Source: Pohlia nutans (lineage: Eukaryota > Streptophyta > Bryopsida > Bryales > Mniaceae). From it: a DNA stretch of 64,000 bases. Numbering within the stretch: position 1 is the stretch's first letter; every line of letters begins with the position of its first letter. The position numbers and the translations under genes were made by a program. The DNA lies in assembly GCA_022496805.1 (NCBI GenBank), contig CM040088.1, positions 29,208,452-29,272,451 on the forward strand. The letters run 5' to 3'. This document shows, piece by piece, positions 22,325 to 33,936 of the stretch. Below the pieces are notes generated by a model. The model did not search any database and was not told where the DNA came from. It saw nothing but the letters and a program-made list of their open reading frames with translations.

Positions 22325-23258
22325 AAATGGCCAAAAACCATATAGTTTTTTGTCATAAAACTTCAAGTTAAAAACAAATCTTGGATGAAAATTGTCGGAT
22401 TGTGGATGAAATCAAAATTATGGATATCTTGACAGTATGTGATATCCTGTCATGTGATATACATTCTATCCAATAAAGATGTGGATGAAAGTTGAAAATA
22501 AATATGGAGCACACGAGTCTATGACATTTAACCCCTAAAGGGCCCTGAGGATGGAATGTCGCCTTGGCTGGGATTGTACCATGAATTGAGGCACCTTGCA
22601 ATGCATATTACTTGAAACAACCAAAAAGCAAAAGAAAGACCCAAAGATGAAGAAAATTATGAAACCTTCGGAAAAAAAATTGGAATCACTATGTGTATTC
22701 TATGGAGTCTATTGTGCACATTTATACGTATTTGCAGCATATACAGGCAGTGGTAGAGTTGCTCTAAATTACTCCAAAATTTTTGAAAAAAAAATATACC
22801 ATTAATGGTATTGACATTGACGTCTACAAAAGAATTCACCATCACAGCATCATTTTCTAGACTTCAATATATAAGTAGAAATGTAAACCTCTGCAGCAAC
22901 TTCGTATGCATATCCTTTTAGGGGTTGATATCGCCACTTTGGGATTTCATGAACAATGGAAAAGAAATGCCCAGGTGAGTCCCCTGTCATATCACCCCTT
23001 CCAGGACACCTACGGACCGTCTTCCACAGGATTCGAAGTCACTAGCTACTGGCCTACCGTATGCACATCAATAGCAACTTCACACAAGCTTGAAACATTC
23101 AAGCTTGAAACATTCAACTTCACACAAGCTTGAAACATTCAACCTCATAAAACAAAACATTAGCAATTTTCAGTGTACGTCTTCTGTAGACTAACGATGT
23201 TATGTTCAAACTCATGAATGAATGAATGAATGAATGAGAGCTACTCTGAGAATTTAAC
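22325..23258 (-). repeat. Low-copy repeat K, copy 3 (inverted, interrupted)
   Basis: Reverse complement of about 12960-13420, with a TTAA-type insertion at 22530-22923 and an E element starting at 23258. K sequence resumes beyond it (GGAAAGAATCACAGCAACG at 23809). A short local triplication of AAGCTTGAAACATTCAA lies near 23090-23140. Confidence 0.75.
22530..22923. mobile_element. TTAA-type element (family I) inserted in repeat K
   Basis: Left GACAT-TTAA-CCCCTAAAGGGCCC; right CCTTTTAGGGG-TTGA-TATCGCC. Both other K copies have CAT-TTTA-TAT at this site, so the insertion point and 4-bp duplication can be read directly. The interior is unlike families A-G. Confidence 0.85.
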
Positions 23259-23802
23259 CCTTTAACGTCCCATTCCTTTGTAGACAAGTCAAACTACACT
23301 TTTATACACAGTTTAGCTTTCAAGATTTGTTAAATATATTTTTTAATATTTTTCATGCATGAAATTGTATGTTTCCTATTAGTCCTGAAATTTTCCGATT
23401 TTTCTGATACAAAATGAACTTTTTACAAATTTTTAGGTCAAATACTTCAAGAAATTCATATTAATTACAAAAAATCTTCAAAAAATATAAAATTTCTAGA
23501 ACATGTGCAAATGACAATGGAGAATCACATGATATGTTTTCTGTAGAATTTTTAATTTAAATTTTAAAATTCAAAAGGTGAACATCCTATGCAGTGTAAT
23601 TCAGACCTTGAGCTACATAGCTTGCAACAAAAATAAAATTTTCAATACTTGAAATTTATAAGATCCAAAAAGTGAAGTGAAAACTAGACTCGATAAACTT
23701 CATTTTCTCAATTGAAAGCAATAGCAAAAAACTTCATCTCCAAGGTCAAAATTGGCTTTGACCAACAAACATCCACTATTTGGATGCGCAGTCCTTGAAG
23801 GG
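23258..23802 (+). mobile_element. TTAA-family E element in repeat K
   Basis: TTAA at 23254-23257 and 23803-23806; ends CCCTTTAACGTCCC and GTCCTTGAAGGG. The subterminal palindrome ATCCACTATTTGGAT lies near the right end. Confidence 0.85.
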
Positions 23803-23844
23803 TTAAACGGAAAGAATCACAGCAACGTACTCAGTACTCAGCTA

Positions 23845-24210
23845 TGTTAAAAACAATTTTTCCAAATTCATTTTGTTGTACATCATGCAGACTTTTATAT
23901 ATATGTAGAAAAAGTTTCAAAAAATTTGAAATTTTTTTTGGATGAAATTTTGAAGGGTGGGAACTGTTGCTCTTTTTACAGCGGACTTTGGATATTTTTA
24001 GCAATGTCAAAACGCTTTTTCCAATTTTTTTGCAGGAGATCATGCATGTTCTTTTGTATATCTAGAAAAAAAATTCAAAAGATTTTGAATTCTTTTTGAT
24101 GAAATCATGATGGCTTGGAGCTTTTTTTTCTCCTCTTTTCAATTTGGATATTTGTAGCAATGTTAAAAGCATTTTTCCCCAAATTTTTAATTTATTTTAT
24201 GTTTGATTCA
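23845..24210 (+). repeat. Tandem repeat of about 150 bp (two and a half units)
   Basis: Units start near 23845, 23990 and 24150, each with TTTTTCCAAATT, CATCATGCA.AC or GATCATGCATG, TAGAAAAA..TTCAAAA and a GATGAAAT block. No coding signal. Confidence 0.6.
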
Positions 24211-24576
24211 ACCAGAAATCAATTTTTTCATTGTAAGCTATTTCATGATTTTGCAACTTTTTCCACTTTTTGACATTTCATCATATATATTCCTTTTTGT
24301 TTCAATTGAATATTTTTGATTGTATGTTAGAGAATCGAGTTTTGTGTTTAATAAAATGTAAAATTAAGTAAAACCTTGGATATGAAGTAATGAAATAGAG
24401 ATATATAGAGTGGAAGTAAAAAAACTAAATTGGAAAGTGCATAAATTTGGGCTTGAATGAAGTCAATTTCAATGATCAAAATGTTGTAGCAAACAATTAA
24501 AGCTTTTGCAATTTTTATTTTTTAAAAAGTTGCTCAAATCGAGTTAAATGAAAGTTAGATTTTAAACTAAATTTAA

Positions 24577-24990
24577 CCTATAATGCTTTGATAGACCATT
24601 TTTTGGTAGATGCCCCTTTTTATGAGTTGATGGAGAACAAAAATAAATAAATAAATTGATGGAATCACAATTATTTTCTAATAGGAAATCAAGTATGCTT
24701 TCGAACCCAATTTGAATCATGCCAATCCAAATTAAACTCCACCTACGGGAACATTTAAAAAGACAACACCTCTACATTATCTTGTGTTACAAATTTTACT
24801 ATTTAGAAAAAGTAATGTAGTTCTTTTCATTAAATCTTCTTTTTGTCGCATTTGTGTTGAAAATTACAATTTCAACCAATAATACCAAATTTTGAATTCT
24901 AAAAATATAAAATGTAATTTTATTGAATTTTTAATGTTAATTGCTTCTAAACTCTAAAAATGAAGGTCTAAAACTATTATGGGAAAAATT
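24577..24990 (+). mobile_element. Truncated TTAA-family D element
   Basis: ATTTAACCTATAATGC is followed by AGACCATTTTTTGGTAGATG, as in the D copies. The interior matches 35671-36205 down to AATTAACCGTAAAGATAAT. The right terminus is absent. Confidence 0.65.
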
Positions 24991-26690
24991 AACCGTAAAG
25001 ATAATTTAAAGAAGATTCCAAAATAGTATAAAATATTCCTAAAGATTCTAAATTATTCCATTTTACTATATTAAAATATTTTGGGAATTTTTCTTATCTA
25101 TTATATTACGTCATTGACTTAATTGTTTTACAATATTAAAAACTCTTTTTTGTTCAAAACTATTACACCCATAATACAAAATCACCCTTGAAAATAAGTA
25201 GTATAATATCATAATATTATATATTATTATTATGTTATTATATATATTATTACTACATATTATATGCAATGAACTTGTTGACTCTATTTTCAAAGAATTA
25301 ATCTAAAATTTATATCTTTTAGTCTTATTTTTAATGTTTTAAAACTAACGCTTTATAATGCACTTTTCAACATTTTAAAAATTGGTAATTTATGAAATTT
25401 GTTGGATTTCTGTTGATTCGGTCACAATTCTTCTTATAGTGCCTAAACCAACAGAATTGAAATGAATTTTTTTGGTGTTTAACATAAACTTTGAAAATTA
25501 GTGAAAACGGTCATTATAGTGCATGAAACAACAGAAAGTTGTTGATTTTTTGTTGATGCGGTCGTCATTTTCTAGTACTGACTATACAATGCACTATGTG
25601 AAGAATACCGTTAGAGGCGAGAAATCCCTCCACCCACAGTAGCAGCGCCGACCACTCTTCTATAAACTTGCTATCTCAATCGTAACGTGTTGGGGACTCG
25701 CTCTTGACTATATACTTCCCCTTTCTGACCTTCTTCCTTGATTCTTCTTTGTTTGAAGTCTCCTCTTGATCAGTAGAGACCTCTAATATATTGTTTCCAC
25801 ATCCTTCTCTCGTTGGATTCAAATGGCAGGTTTACAATCGGCAACTTCATACGAAGTATGAGTGTCTCTACACTACTACTTGAATTTTTGAGAGTTTCAA
25901 GAGAAACTTGTGCAAAACTTAACAAAGCGTGTGCAACCGAGTCATCCTCTAAAAGAACGACTTATACTCTTGGGTCATTAGGGCAACACTGTCAAGGACT
26001 CGGGAGAGGGGTAGGAGAAATTCCGCATTGAGATAAAGTAGTTGGCTAATGTGACGCGATCTCACGCCCTCTTCCTCGATTGAGCCTCCCCAACTTGCTT
26101 TTTTTCAACTTCGCTCTTGCTACAGTGAACTTGGCCTTAACTTTCTGCAGTTGAATCTTTTCCTCTCACCTGGCTATGTTTGCTACCCGCGTCATAGTTG
26201 CACGAGCTTCTAACTCACTTGCCATTCTACACAAAAACACGAGCAAGATTGACACTAAAGAAGCCCAAACACGAGCACAAAACTCTCAAACGAAACTCTC
26301 AAAACACGAGCAAATGGAACTCTCCCAAACACAAGCAAGAAAACTCTACCAAAACAAAACCAAAAAAGAAAACTTTGACAAAATGAAACCAAAGAAGAAT
26401 GGTGTTAGTACTACTGAAATCTGCAAGCAATATACTTATGCAACGAAGATAAACCAAAGAGGAGTAACGCACCTACATTCAAGCGCCAACAACCTTTGCT
26501 GCCTTTTTATGCATTCAAGCACCAACAATTGATCCTTGCTAAGTAGTGGCGAGAGTGGCAATGGGATGGCAATAACAATGCGAGGCTTAAACAACCAAAA
26601 CTTCTCCACAACCTTCAACCACGAACATGGTGATAAGACTCGTGATAAGACTAAAGAGAGATCATCACAAACTTAAGAAGTTATGTTTTT
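24991..26690. other. AT-rich spacer and unassigned GC-richer block
   Basis: 25000-25600 is very AT-rich. 25600-26640 is more balanced, with short open frames in several directions and local repeats of ACACGAGCA and ACTCTCAAA near 26240-26320. I recognise no protein family. Confidence 0.45.
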
Positions 26691-26695
26691 ACAAT

Positions 26696-26926
26696 GTTTT
26701 AAGTACGTTGTTGAGATGAACAGGGGCGATTACGTTCGACATACGTTTTACGTATTTTTGTTGTATAAAAAGCGTACAAACGACATATTATAAACATGAA
26801 AAAACACATCATGATCAAATTTACATGTTTGTAATATGTCCTTTGTACTTTTTTTTTACGATAAACATACGTAAAACATATGTCGAACGTAATCACCCCT
26901 GTTCATCTCAACAACATACGTAAAAC
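26696..26926. mobile_element. Foldback element with ~70-95 bp arms
   Basis: The left arm (GTTTTAAGTACGTTGTTGAG, then ATGAACAGGGGCGATTACGT) pairs with the right arm (ACGTAATCACCCCTGTTCAT, then CTCAACAACATACGTAAAAC). Length 231 bp, no ORF; class not determined. Confidence 0.8.
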
Positions 26927-26929
26927 ACT

Positions 26930-27624
26930 GCAAAAAACATGACTTGCTACATTTGTGATGATGTTTGGCATCTAGCGAGCTACAAAAAACAAAGGATATT
27001 CGTACTAGCGAGCTCTTCCATAATTAACAAGAGTACACTTCTAGAATGCTAGCTCTAAGCTTCAACGCGATGAACAACAAGAAGTGGTTGCTTTGGCGAA
27101 TCAGCAGGGAAGACAAAAACAAACCCTAGCCGCCCGTTGCAAAATTTGGACCGTCGGATTCAAGATGCAGTGCGAGATGATGACATATCATCATGGATGG
27201 AAGAGAGGTAGGCAAAAAATCATCCATGCTATCCCATTTTATTACACTGTAAGTCGCCAGACAAAAAATCATCGATGCAATCTGGCTTTTAAAAGCCAAA
27301 TTAAAAGCGTTAATCCATACCTTGGAAAGAATGAATGCAGTTATGACTTTTCAATCCATACCTTGATTGGAAGGGACAAAACTTATAACTTATCACCATC
27401 CACATATTGTAGCCCAGTAGCACCTTCAGCACTTTTTTTGCCAATTTTTTTCTTTAAATAGATTTTGGCAAAACTGAATACTCTCTGAAATCCATTTTCC
27501 CTTACATTTTTTTTGAAAAATAATTTCCTGATATTTTGGCATCTATTTTTAGAATTTTAAAAGTAATTTTTTTAATTTTGTTTGTTTTTTTTTTTTCCCG
27601 GATTTTTTTTTTTTTTTTAATATA
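26930..27624. other. Spacer, no gene assigned
   Basis: A short open frame covers 27084-27461, but it has no recognisable motif and is followed by T-runs. Confidence 0.5.
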
Positions 27625-27890
27625 TTGCCAGGTGCGTAATACGGTGCTGCAGCGAGACCCTTGCGAGAGTCGGATTCGAAGACACTAGATGCTGCAGCAG
27701 CAGCGTGGCGCTGGTGGTAGAAAAATATGAGCGATGTTGGGGTCGGACGACGCAGAAGTTAAGTTATTGAAAGCAGGGAACGGCGATTGTAGCCCTGCAC
27801 TTGCTTCGCTCATTTTTTATATTATTCCTCTCCCTTCCCTGCAACTGCCTGAAGGCTAGTCCTAGGGCTTTTTTTTTTTTTTTTTACAAA
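27625..27890 (-). repeat. Low-copy repeat K, fragment copy 4
   Basis: Starts ATTGCCAGGTGCGTAATACG and includes GAGTCGGATTCGAAGACACT, matching 18714-18900 of copy 2. It then diverges around 27720. Confidence 0.65.
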
Positions 27891-27900
27891 TTCTGGTTAA

Positions 27901-28171
27901 ACCTAAACTGCCTGGGCGTCCATTTTTTGGACGATGTACAGAATTCATCCACGTTTCCTCATCCGTCATGCACTTTATGGAGAGTGGACTTTTTACTACA
28001 TATTTTATGGGAAGATAGCTTCATGCATGTGTAATTCGATTAGAAAGAGGATGGTTTGTGAAATTTTTATGCGTCATTTCATGTTGTAGTGGTTCACCCA
28101 CAATTTCAAAGATTTCATTATAAAAGTGCTCTTAAAAAAGTCAACTCATAAAATTAAGAAACCAAAAAATC
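27901..28171 (-). mobile_element. Truncated TTAA-family A element
   Basis: TTAA at 27897-27900. The subterminal palindrome GCGTCCATTTTTTGGACG is clear. The family A interior continues to AAGAAACCAAAAAATC and stops. Confidence 0.8.
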
Positions 28172-28204
28172 GGGATACTAACGTCACTCATGGGCATGCT
28201 CTTA

Positions 28205-28450
28205 GGGGCTAAGATTTACAGACCAAGAAGCCCAAATTAGGCCTCGTGTTTATTTTAGCATTTCTGAACAGATTCTAAGTGGAATTTCTTTTGTTCAACT
28301 TTCTTCATGTTATGACTAAGGCGTGCAATGTTCTTCGCTGATTCCAATGATATGAAATTTGGTCTCATTTGAATTATAATTTTCACAATATGATCAATTG
28401 AATTTGTCATTTTAAAACCATGAATCCGTGGTCCTTTGGGGGGGGGGTAA
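28205..28450 (-). mobile_element. TTAA-family B MITE
   Basis: Left GACCAAGAAGCCCAAATTAG; right ATCCGTGGTCCTTTGGGG, extended into a G run. B-type interior. Confidence 0.75.
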
Positions 28451-28493
28451 GATATCAATCAACCCTGAGAGCAGGAGCATCCAGAAATGTTTA

Positions 28494-28769
28494 CCGTACC
28501 AGGAAGGCAGGGTCGGCAGAAAATAATTCCCCAAAAAAATGCCGAAAAAATAAATAAATTTATCAAGTATTTTGTTGAAATCAACAAAAATGAAGTCAAC
28601 AAAAATCGTAGACAAAAAACAAAAGAAAACGTTTAGCCGGTAGTAAAATTCAATGTTAGTTATTAATAGCCAAATTTTTAATAATTGTTTTTAAAAGGGC
28701 CGACCTCCACTTTTTGAACTTTTATTAATTATTCGACACAAAAGTGCCGACCCTGCCTTCCTGGTACGG
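28494..28769. mobile_element. MITE with CCGTACCAGGAAGGCAGG terminal repeats and TA flanks
   Basis: 276 bp. The inverted ends CCGTACCAGGAAGGCAGGGT match over about 25 bp. TA precedes (28492-28493) and follows (28770-28771). A partial relative of the end occurs near 57720-57747. Confidence 0.8.
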
Positions 28770-28771
28770 TA

Positions 28772-29171
28772 TTGAACAAATGACCTTGATACTTGGAAGT
28801 TGCTCTTGAAAACCAACCAGAAATTATAATGAACTAATACATATGATTAACCTATGATCCAAGTGACAGACACACTGTTCCCCTCACGGATCGAGCAAAA
28901 GGCCCAACACTCTTTGAGTGGATTAATCAACCTTAATCACAGTCGGATAATTCAAGCTGTGATTTAGCATTAATTGCATCCTAACTGAAGTCTCCAACTC
29001 ATTTACAAGCTACAGGAGAAAGCACATACACCGACCGTCAGACTCATTTATCATCACTCCGACAGACAGCTCTTCTTCTTCTTCTTCTTCGGTGGATCTC
29101 AATAGCAAGACAGACAGACAGACAGAGACTGTACATCAATATGAATCTCCAGTGATATTGTATCCACATGA
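28772..29171 (-). other. Likely 3' untranslated region of the malectin-like LRR gene
   Basis: No coding signal. It contains a (CTT)n run near 29070-29090 and a CAGA-type run near 29107-29125. Confidence 0.4.
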
Positions 29172-32100
29172 TCACAAGAGTTGAGTGCTCTGGCTTGAGT
29201 TGGCTGGATCTCGTTGGTACACGGGTTTGAAGTGGTCACTTAACACTGTCCTGGCCAATTGCACGTCCCTCACAAACGTCGTCCTTGCTTTCGCATACGG
29301 CGCATCTCGAGCTGCACAACATAAAAAAGTCACCACTAATGAATTAGCTACCCCCACTGATTGCCAACATAGGTTTGTGTTGTTTCAGTTGGTCATAGGT
29401 CTCAATGACACGAAAGCAACACAATATGGTCACTAATCTCGGGGAGGTCACTTCCAAATATTACGTAACAACGTGTGAACAAAGATAGGGTCCAAATAAA
29501 TCTTTGAAAGTAAATTCTATAAATGATTTACATTAATATAGGATGCTCACAATTGATTACAAGAATTAAAATGAGAATATTCTCAAAATATTACTTATTA
29601 TAGTAAGAATTATTTTTAATTTTTAGGGTACTTTTAAATACCTTTTGTTCACACGTGATACTCAAAAGATACAAAGAGTGGCCTCCCCGAGTCACTAATT
29701 CAGTGTTGTATCAACAATGACTGAATCATTGATTATGCAATACTGCGAATCTGGCAAGCTGTAACTAAACGTCTCATTTAACCCCCAAAAGACCATGAAG
29801 CACAACTTTTGGGTGGAGTTCAATTTCTTTCTTCTTTGACCAACACATGGAATGTTCTTCACTGATCCTAGTGATATAAAATTTGGTCCCATTCGAATTG
29901 TCTTTCGCGATAGGACCACTTGAATTTGTCATTTTAAAGCAAACCCCTTGTTCCTTTAGCGGTTAAAATGACAAATTCAATCAATCATATTGTCAAAATT
30001 GTATTGAACATTGCATGTGTTGATTGACAAACAAAGAAATGTGAACAAAAGGAAGTCCACATAAGACCTACTCAAAACTGCTAATAAAACATGATTTGGC
30101 GTAATTTGGGCTTCTTAGTCCTTGAGGAGTTAAAGCAGGGAATTCTCAACCAACCAACAATTGAACCTAATGAATATCGTTAAAAACATCACACTGGAGT
30201 TTCTATGGGTAGACAGAAGCTTACGTAGCCTTTGGGCCCGAGCGATGTTTTGTCTTCTCTTGTAGTAAATGAATCCAAATAAACCTGCCAGAAGCAATCC
30301 TACTATCACTCCAGTGACAAGGCCTGCCTTACTGCCGCCCTTCAGTCTTCCACATGGCCGAATTCCAACTCCACATAGATCCTCATTGTTGGCGAGGCTG
30401 CAAAATGGTCAGAAATCAGAAAAAAAATAAAAATAAAAAAACAGAACTCTTTTATCTGTCTGCACAGAGCCATGTCATGCACTTCAGCAGCTATAGTAGC
30501 TGTGCAAGAACTTACACAAAGCATCTCTACTTACTTAAGATTTGCTCCTCGCAGAGCGCCAGCACTCAAACTTGCAGGCACTTCTCCACTTAATAGATTG
30601 TTATTCAAGAACCTGCAAGATGTCATCAACCACTTAGCAAACAATAATTAAGAACATCATGCAGTGTAAGTGGTCTAAAAATGGTCTAAACCAGTGGCGA
30701 GGCGCTTACACTTTCTGGAGCTTCGTTAAGTTGCCGAGACTTGCAGGTATTGATTCGTTCAACCGGTTGTGGGAGAAATCTCTGCGAAATCAGTGGATTA
30801 CGTCATTTTGGTTGAATGTAAACCATGACATTATTTATAAACATGCACTCAAAATTTATGCAACGACAAGATGTATGAAGTATTCCGAACATACAAAGTC
30901 ACCAGAGATGTCAGTTGGCCAATCGACTGAGGAATGGGCCCTTGCAGCAAGTTGTTGCTGACATTTCTGCATTCATACATTTTCACCACAAAGTCAGTCA
31001 GGAACCCAAATCCATTAACGTCAGTCCCATCAATCATCGAAAGAAAAGGAATCTGAGGATCGTGTAGTTATATAATAAACGCACAGGCTCTGAAGACCTG
31101 TCAACGAACCAATCTCCTTTCCCAATACTCCTTGTAGCCCTTGCAAGTCAAGAGACCTACAACAAGAAACCATAACCATCAGCAACCACAATAGAAAAAA
31201 TAAAAAGCTTCGACATTTGAAGAAAACAACCACGTCATCGCATTCATTAAACCAGGAGGGAAAAGAAACGTACAGGCCATCAATAATCCAGTATCCAGAG
31301 GAGTTATCAAGAGTGCAATCCACCCCAAACCACGGGTGTAGTTGAGGGACACATGGATCTCCATTCCATCCCAGACGAGATGGTATCCCTAACGACTGCT
31401 TCAACCCTTGCAGAGCCCAAACTGCAAAAACAATAAACAATTAATTCACAATGAGGTGAACCATTTTAGCACAAACTACCTCAGTTTACGTTTTCTGGGA
31501 TGGATTTCTTTTAACAGAATTTATCAAAAAAATATGTTCACCCCTACAGGACCAAGGATTCTCGGTTTTAAAATGACAAAATTCAATCAATCATATTGTG
31601 AAAACTATAATTCAGATGGGACCAAAATTTTACATTACCGGAATCACTGAAGAACGTTGCATGTGATGGTCAAAAAAGAAAAGAAAGTCCTAACTCAAAA
31701 CTGCTAAAAAAGACTCAATTCGGGCTTCTTGGTCCTAAATAATAGCGTTGAAAAAAAACGTAAACTGGGGTGATTTTGTACTAGTCACCTACAAGCTTCA
31801 AAATATGCACAAGTCGCATGGTTATTTAGATGTGAAAGTTAGCTTACCATTTGAATTCAAAGAGGGCTTCTCAGTGGGAATGAGCGCATAGACCTCAAAG
31901 GCATTGACAGCAATGTTTCCACGCACGGGATTGAAGGTGATGGTTAAGGTCCTGCCCTCGACCAACAAGGTGGTGTTGAGAATGAGGGCATTCAAAGGAC
32001 CTCGAGCCCACGCAACGACATCGACAGACGCAAACACTTTCTTGTCATTGATGACAACATCAAAAACTCTGTCTGTAGGACCGACATTCTGTTCGGCGAG

Positions 32101-33185
32101 TTCGGCGAGGTAGATCCAAATGGAGTACTCCAAGTTGGGTTCCACAGGCAAGGTGTAGGAGAGGCTCTGGCCAGGGTCGGTGGTGGTGGCCGTCTGGAAA
32201 ATGCTCACAGGGTAAATGTTGGGGTACACAGCGGCGTTGTTGATGGTCTGGTTTGTGGAGATTTGGTGCACAGCCGAGCCGGCGAGGAACAGGCTCACAT
32301 CACTTTCCCAGTACCGGTCGCCGCCCCAGGGGTCTGCGCGAAACTCCGATCCGAAACCGGATTTCTCCGCTCCGGCACTCACTCTCTTCATGGTCCTCAT
32401 GAGAACCTCCTGGCTTGCGTTGCTCCCTCTCTGATACGCCTGGTTGAACACCTGCAAAACCTCTATGGACGCTACCGCCGGGTTTCCATGGCCTGAGCTG
32501 TGAAAGCATACCGTCGCCGCTCCATCGTTCACAAACGCCAATGCATCTTGATAGTTGTTGTCTCCATCTTTGCTCCACCCTCCCAGCATACTGTACACCA
32601 GCGTCCCCTCTATTGACACATCAAATTGTGGCTCGCGATTCGCGTTATCTTGTTGTCCATAAGTGAAAAACAGTCTGAGCCAAAAAAAACTCCGGATTAG
32701 TGACAAAACCGTAAACGATAGAAAGAAACAGCGTGATTTGAAGTCCAAGTTAGACCTAAACAATAACCCCAGTAAAGAGCTTTCCTACCACGGTTCTGAA
32801 ATACTCCCTCCGTCCCTTACTAGATGATTCCAAATTGTCCCAAATTACTTGATGCAAATCGTTTATTGTTGTTTTACAGATTCTAAGAAAGCAAAATCAG
32901 AAGACAAGTACACAGGAAGTGTTTTTTTTGTCTGAAGCTTGTCTTTGCTCGTGTGGATCACAAACAACATATGAGCTAGCTAAAATCAATATGTTTGTTG
33001 CATCAGAGAACACCCTGGAACGAACATCACCATGTTGCCACATGTGCATTGTAATACTGCTTAGACAGACAGCTTCTCTGAAATAGAAACTTATTGTATT
33101 TAGAGATTTGATGAAATCATTCTAGTTTGCTTTATGTTAAGGATTTTTTCAAAAGCATCTATCTATTATGGGATGGAGGGAGTAC

Positions 33186-33219
<34 letters not shown>

Positions 33220-33936
33220 CCTAAATCTCTATATGCACAAACCTAAATGCATGTATGAATTTCATGATATTCTCACTCGCTGGCCAAATTCAAAAAAAAC
33301 GTCTTCCATCATCTTGCACAAAAGAGTAGAGGCGACAATCCACAGATACATACCTGATCAGATAATGTCCAACTGGAACTGTAATGTTGTAACAATTCTC
33401 TCCACCATCTGACAACTGAAAATACCGCACTGAATTCAGCTGGGGTGCATTGTGGTTAACAACAGTGAGATTGGCGGAGCTACCGCCTGAGTACCCGTAA
33501 TCCTTCGACCACAGAAACCCATTTGGAGCCTGAGTGTCGACAGTTGATCCACAGGAAATGCGTACTTGATACGGACCTGCAATAATAACAATAAAATATA
33601 TAAACATTGGTTCATAACTCCCACCTTAAAGTATTCTGAAAATTAAAGATGGGTGCTGTTACAACCCTAAACCCAAACAAGCCACATATAGTTGTCCCTC
33701 TCTATTATGACATGTTTGGGAAGCCTTATGCATGGATTAGTCACAGAAATGACCGACTTGTGACATGTGTACAATAATATCGTCATATTACGGAGTGTCA
33801 TATTATGGAGGGTTCTAGACTGTAATGTGAAAGAAAAAAAAAAAAAAAACACATTACCTTCGGCAGCTACCAAGGTAGGCAGATGACCAATGCCGACCAG
33901 TAAGCAGAAAATTAGTAACAACGCGAACACTTCCAT
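29172..33936 (-). CDS. Malectin-like LRR membrane protein without kinase domain (At1g25570/At3g19230 type)
   Basis: Ten exons: 33936-33858, 33576-33354, 32674-31848, 31421-31274, 31156-31085, 30966-30895, 30781-30710, 30612-30535, 30397-30225 and 29311-29172. All GT-AG with consistent phase; 627 residues. Signal peptide 1-25 (MEVFALLLIFCLLVG). Malectin-like domain about 27-375 (YQVRISCGST, NCYNITVPVGHY, FDVSIEGTLVYS, ATVCFHSSGHG, WGGDRYW, FDVVINDKKVF). LRR cap GWNGDPCVPQLHPW. About four LRRs at 420-525 (NVSNNLLQGPIPQSIGQL, DFSHNRLNESIPASLGNL). Membrane helix about 549-569. Short tail RDAPYAKARTTFVRDVQLAR ending TQLL. Length and tail match the kinase-less plant family of carbohydrate-binding-like surface proteins whose ligands are mostly unknown. 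The start is the first ATG after an in-frame TGA. A TTG eight codons upstream is less likely. Confidence 0.93.
29782..29961 (-). mobile_element. TTAA-family B MITE in the last intron of the LRR gene
   Basis: TTAA at 29778-29781 and 29962-29965; ends CCCCCAAAAGACC and GTTCCTTTAGCGG. It abuts another B copy. Confidence 0.8.
29966..30133 (+). mobile_element. Partial TTAA-family B MITE, opposite orientation
   Basis: It begins inside the family consensus (AATGACAAATTCAATCAATC) at an internal TTAA and runs to GGGCTTCTTAGTCCTTGAGG. The neighbour apparently inserted into this copy's internal TTAA; its outer left part is not found. Confidence 0.7.
31541..31740 (+). mobile_element. TTAA-family B MITE in LRR-gene intron 3
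   Basis: Ends CCCCTACAGGACCAAGGATT and GGGCTTCTTGGTCC. The flanking TTAA has decayed. Confidence 0.75.
32804..33182. mobile_element. Stowaway-like MITE in LRR-gene intron 2
   Basis: Ends CTCCCTCCGTCCC and GGGATGGAGGGAG, each flanked by TA (32802-32803 and 33183-33184). Length 379 bp. The (TA)n run begins just beyond its right edge. Confidence 0.88.
33187..33218. repeat. (TA)n microsatellite in LRR-gene intron 2
   Basis: About sixteen TA units directly after the Stowaway-like element. Confidence 0.9.

Noticed and set aside
26176..26532. Forward open frame rich in Lys/Asn/Thr near 26200-26500
   Set aside because: Composition follows local simple repeats (ACACGAGCA, ACTCTCAAA); no homology recognised.
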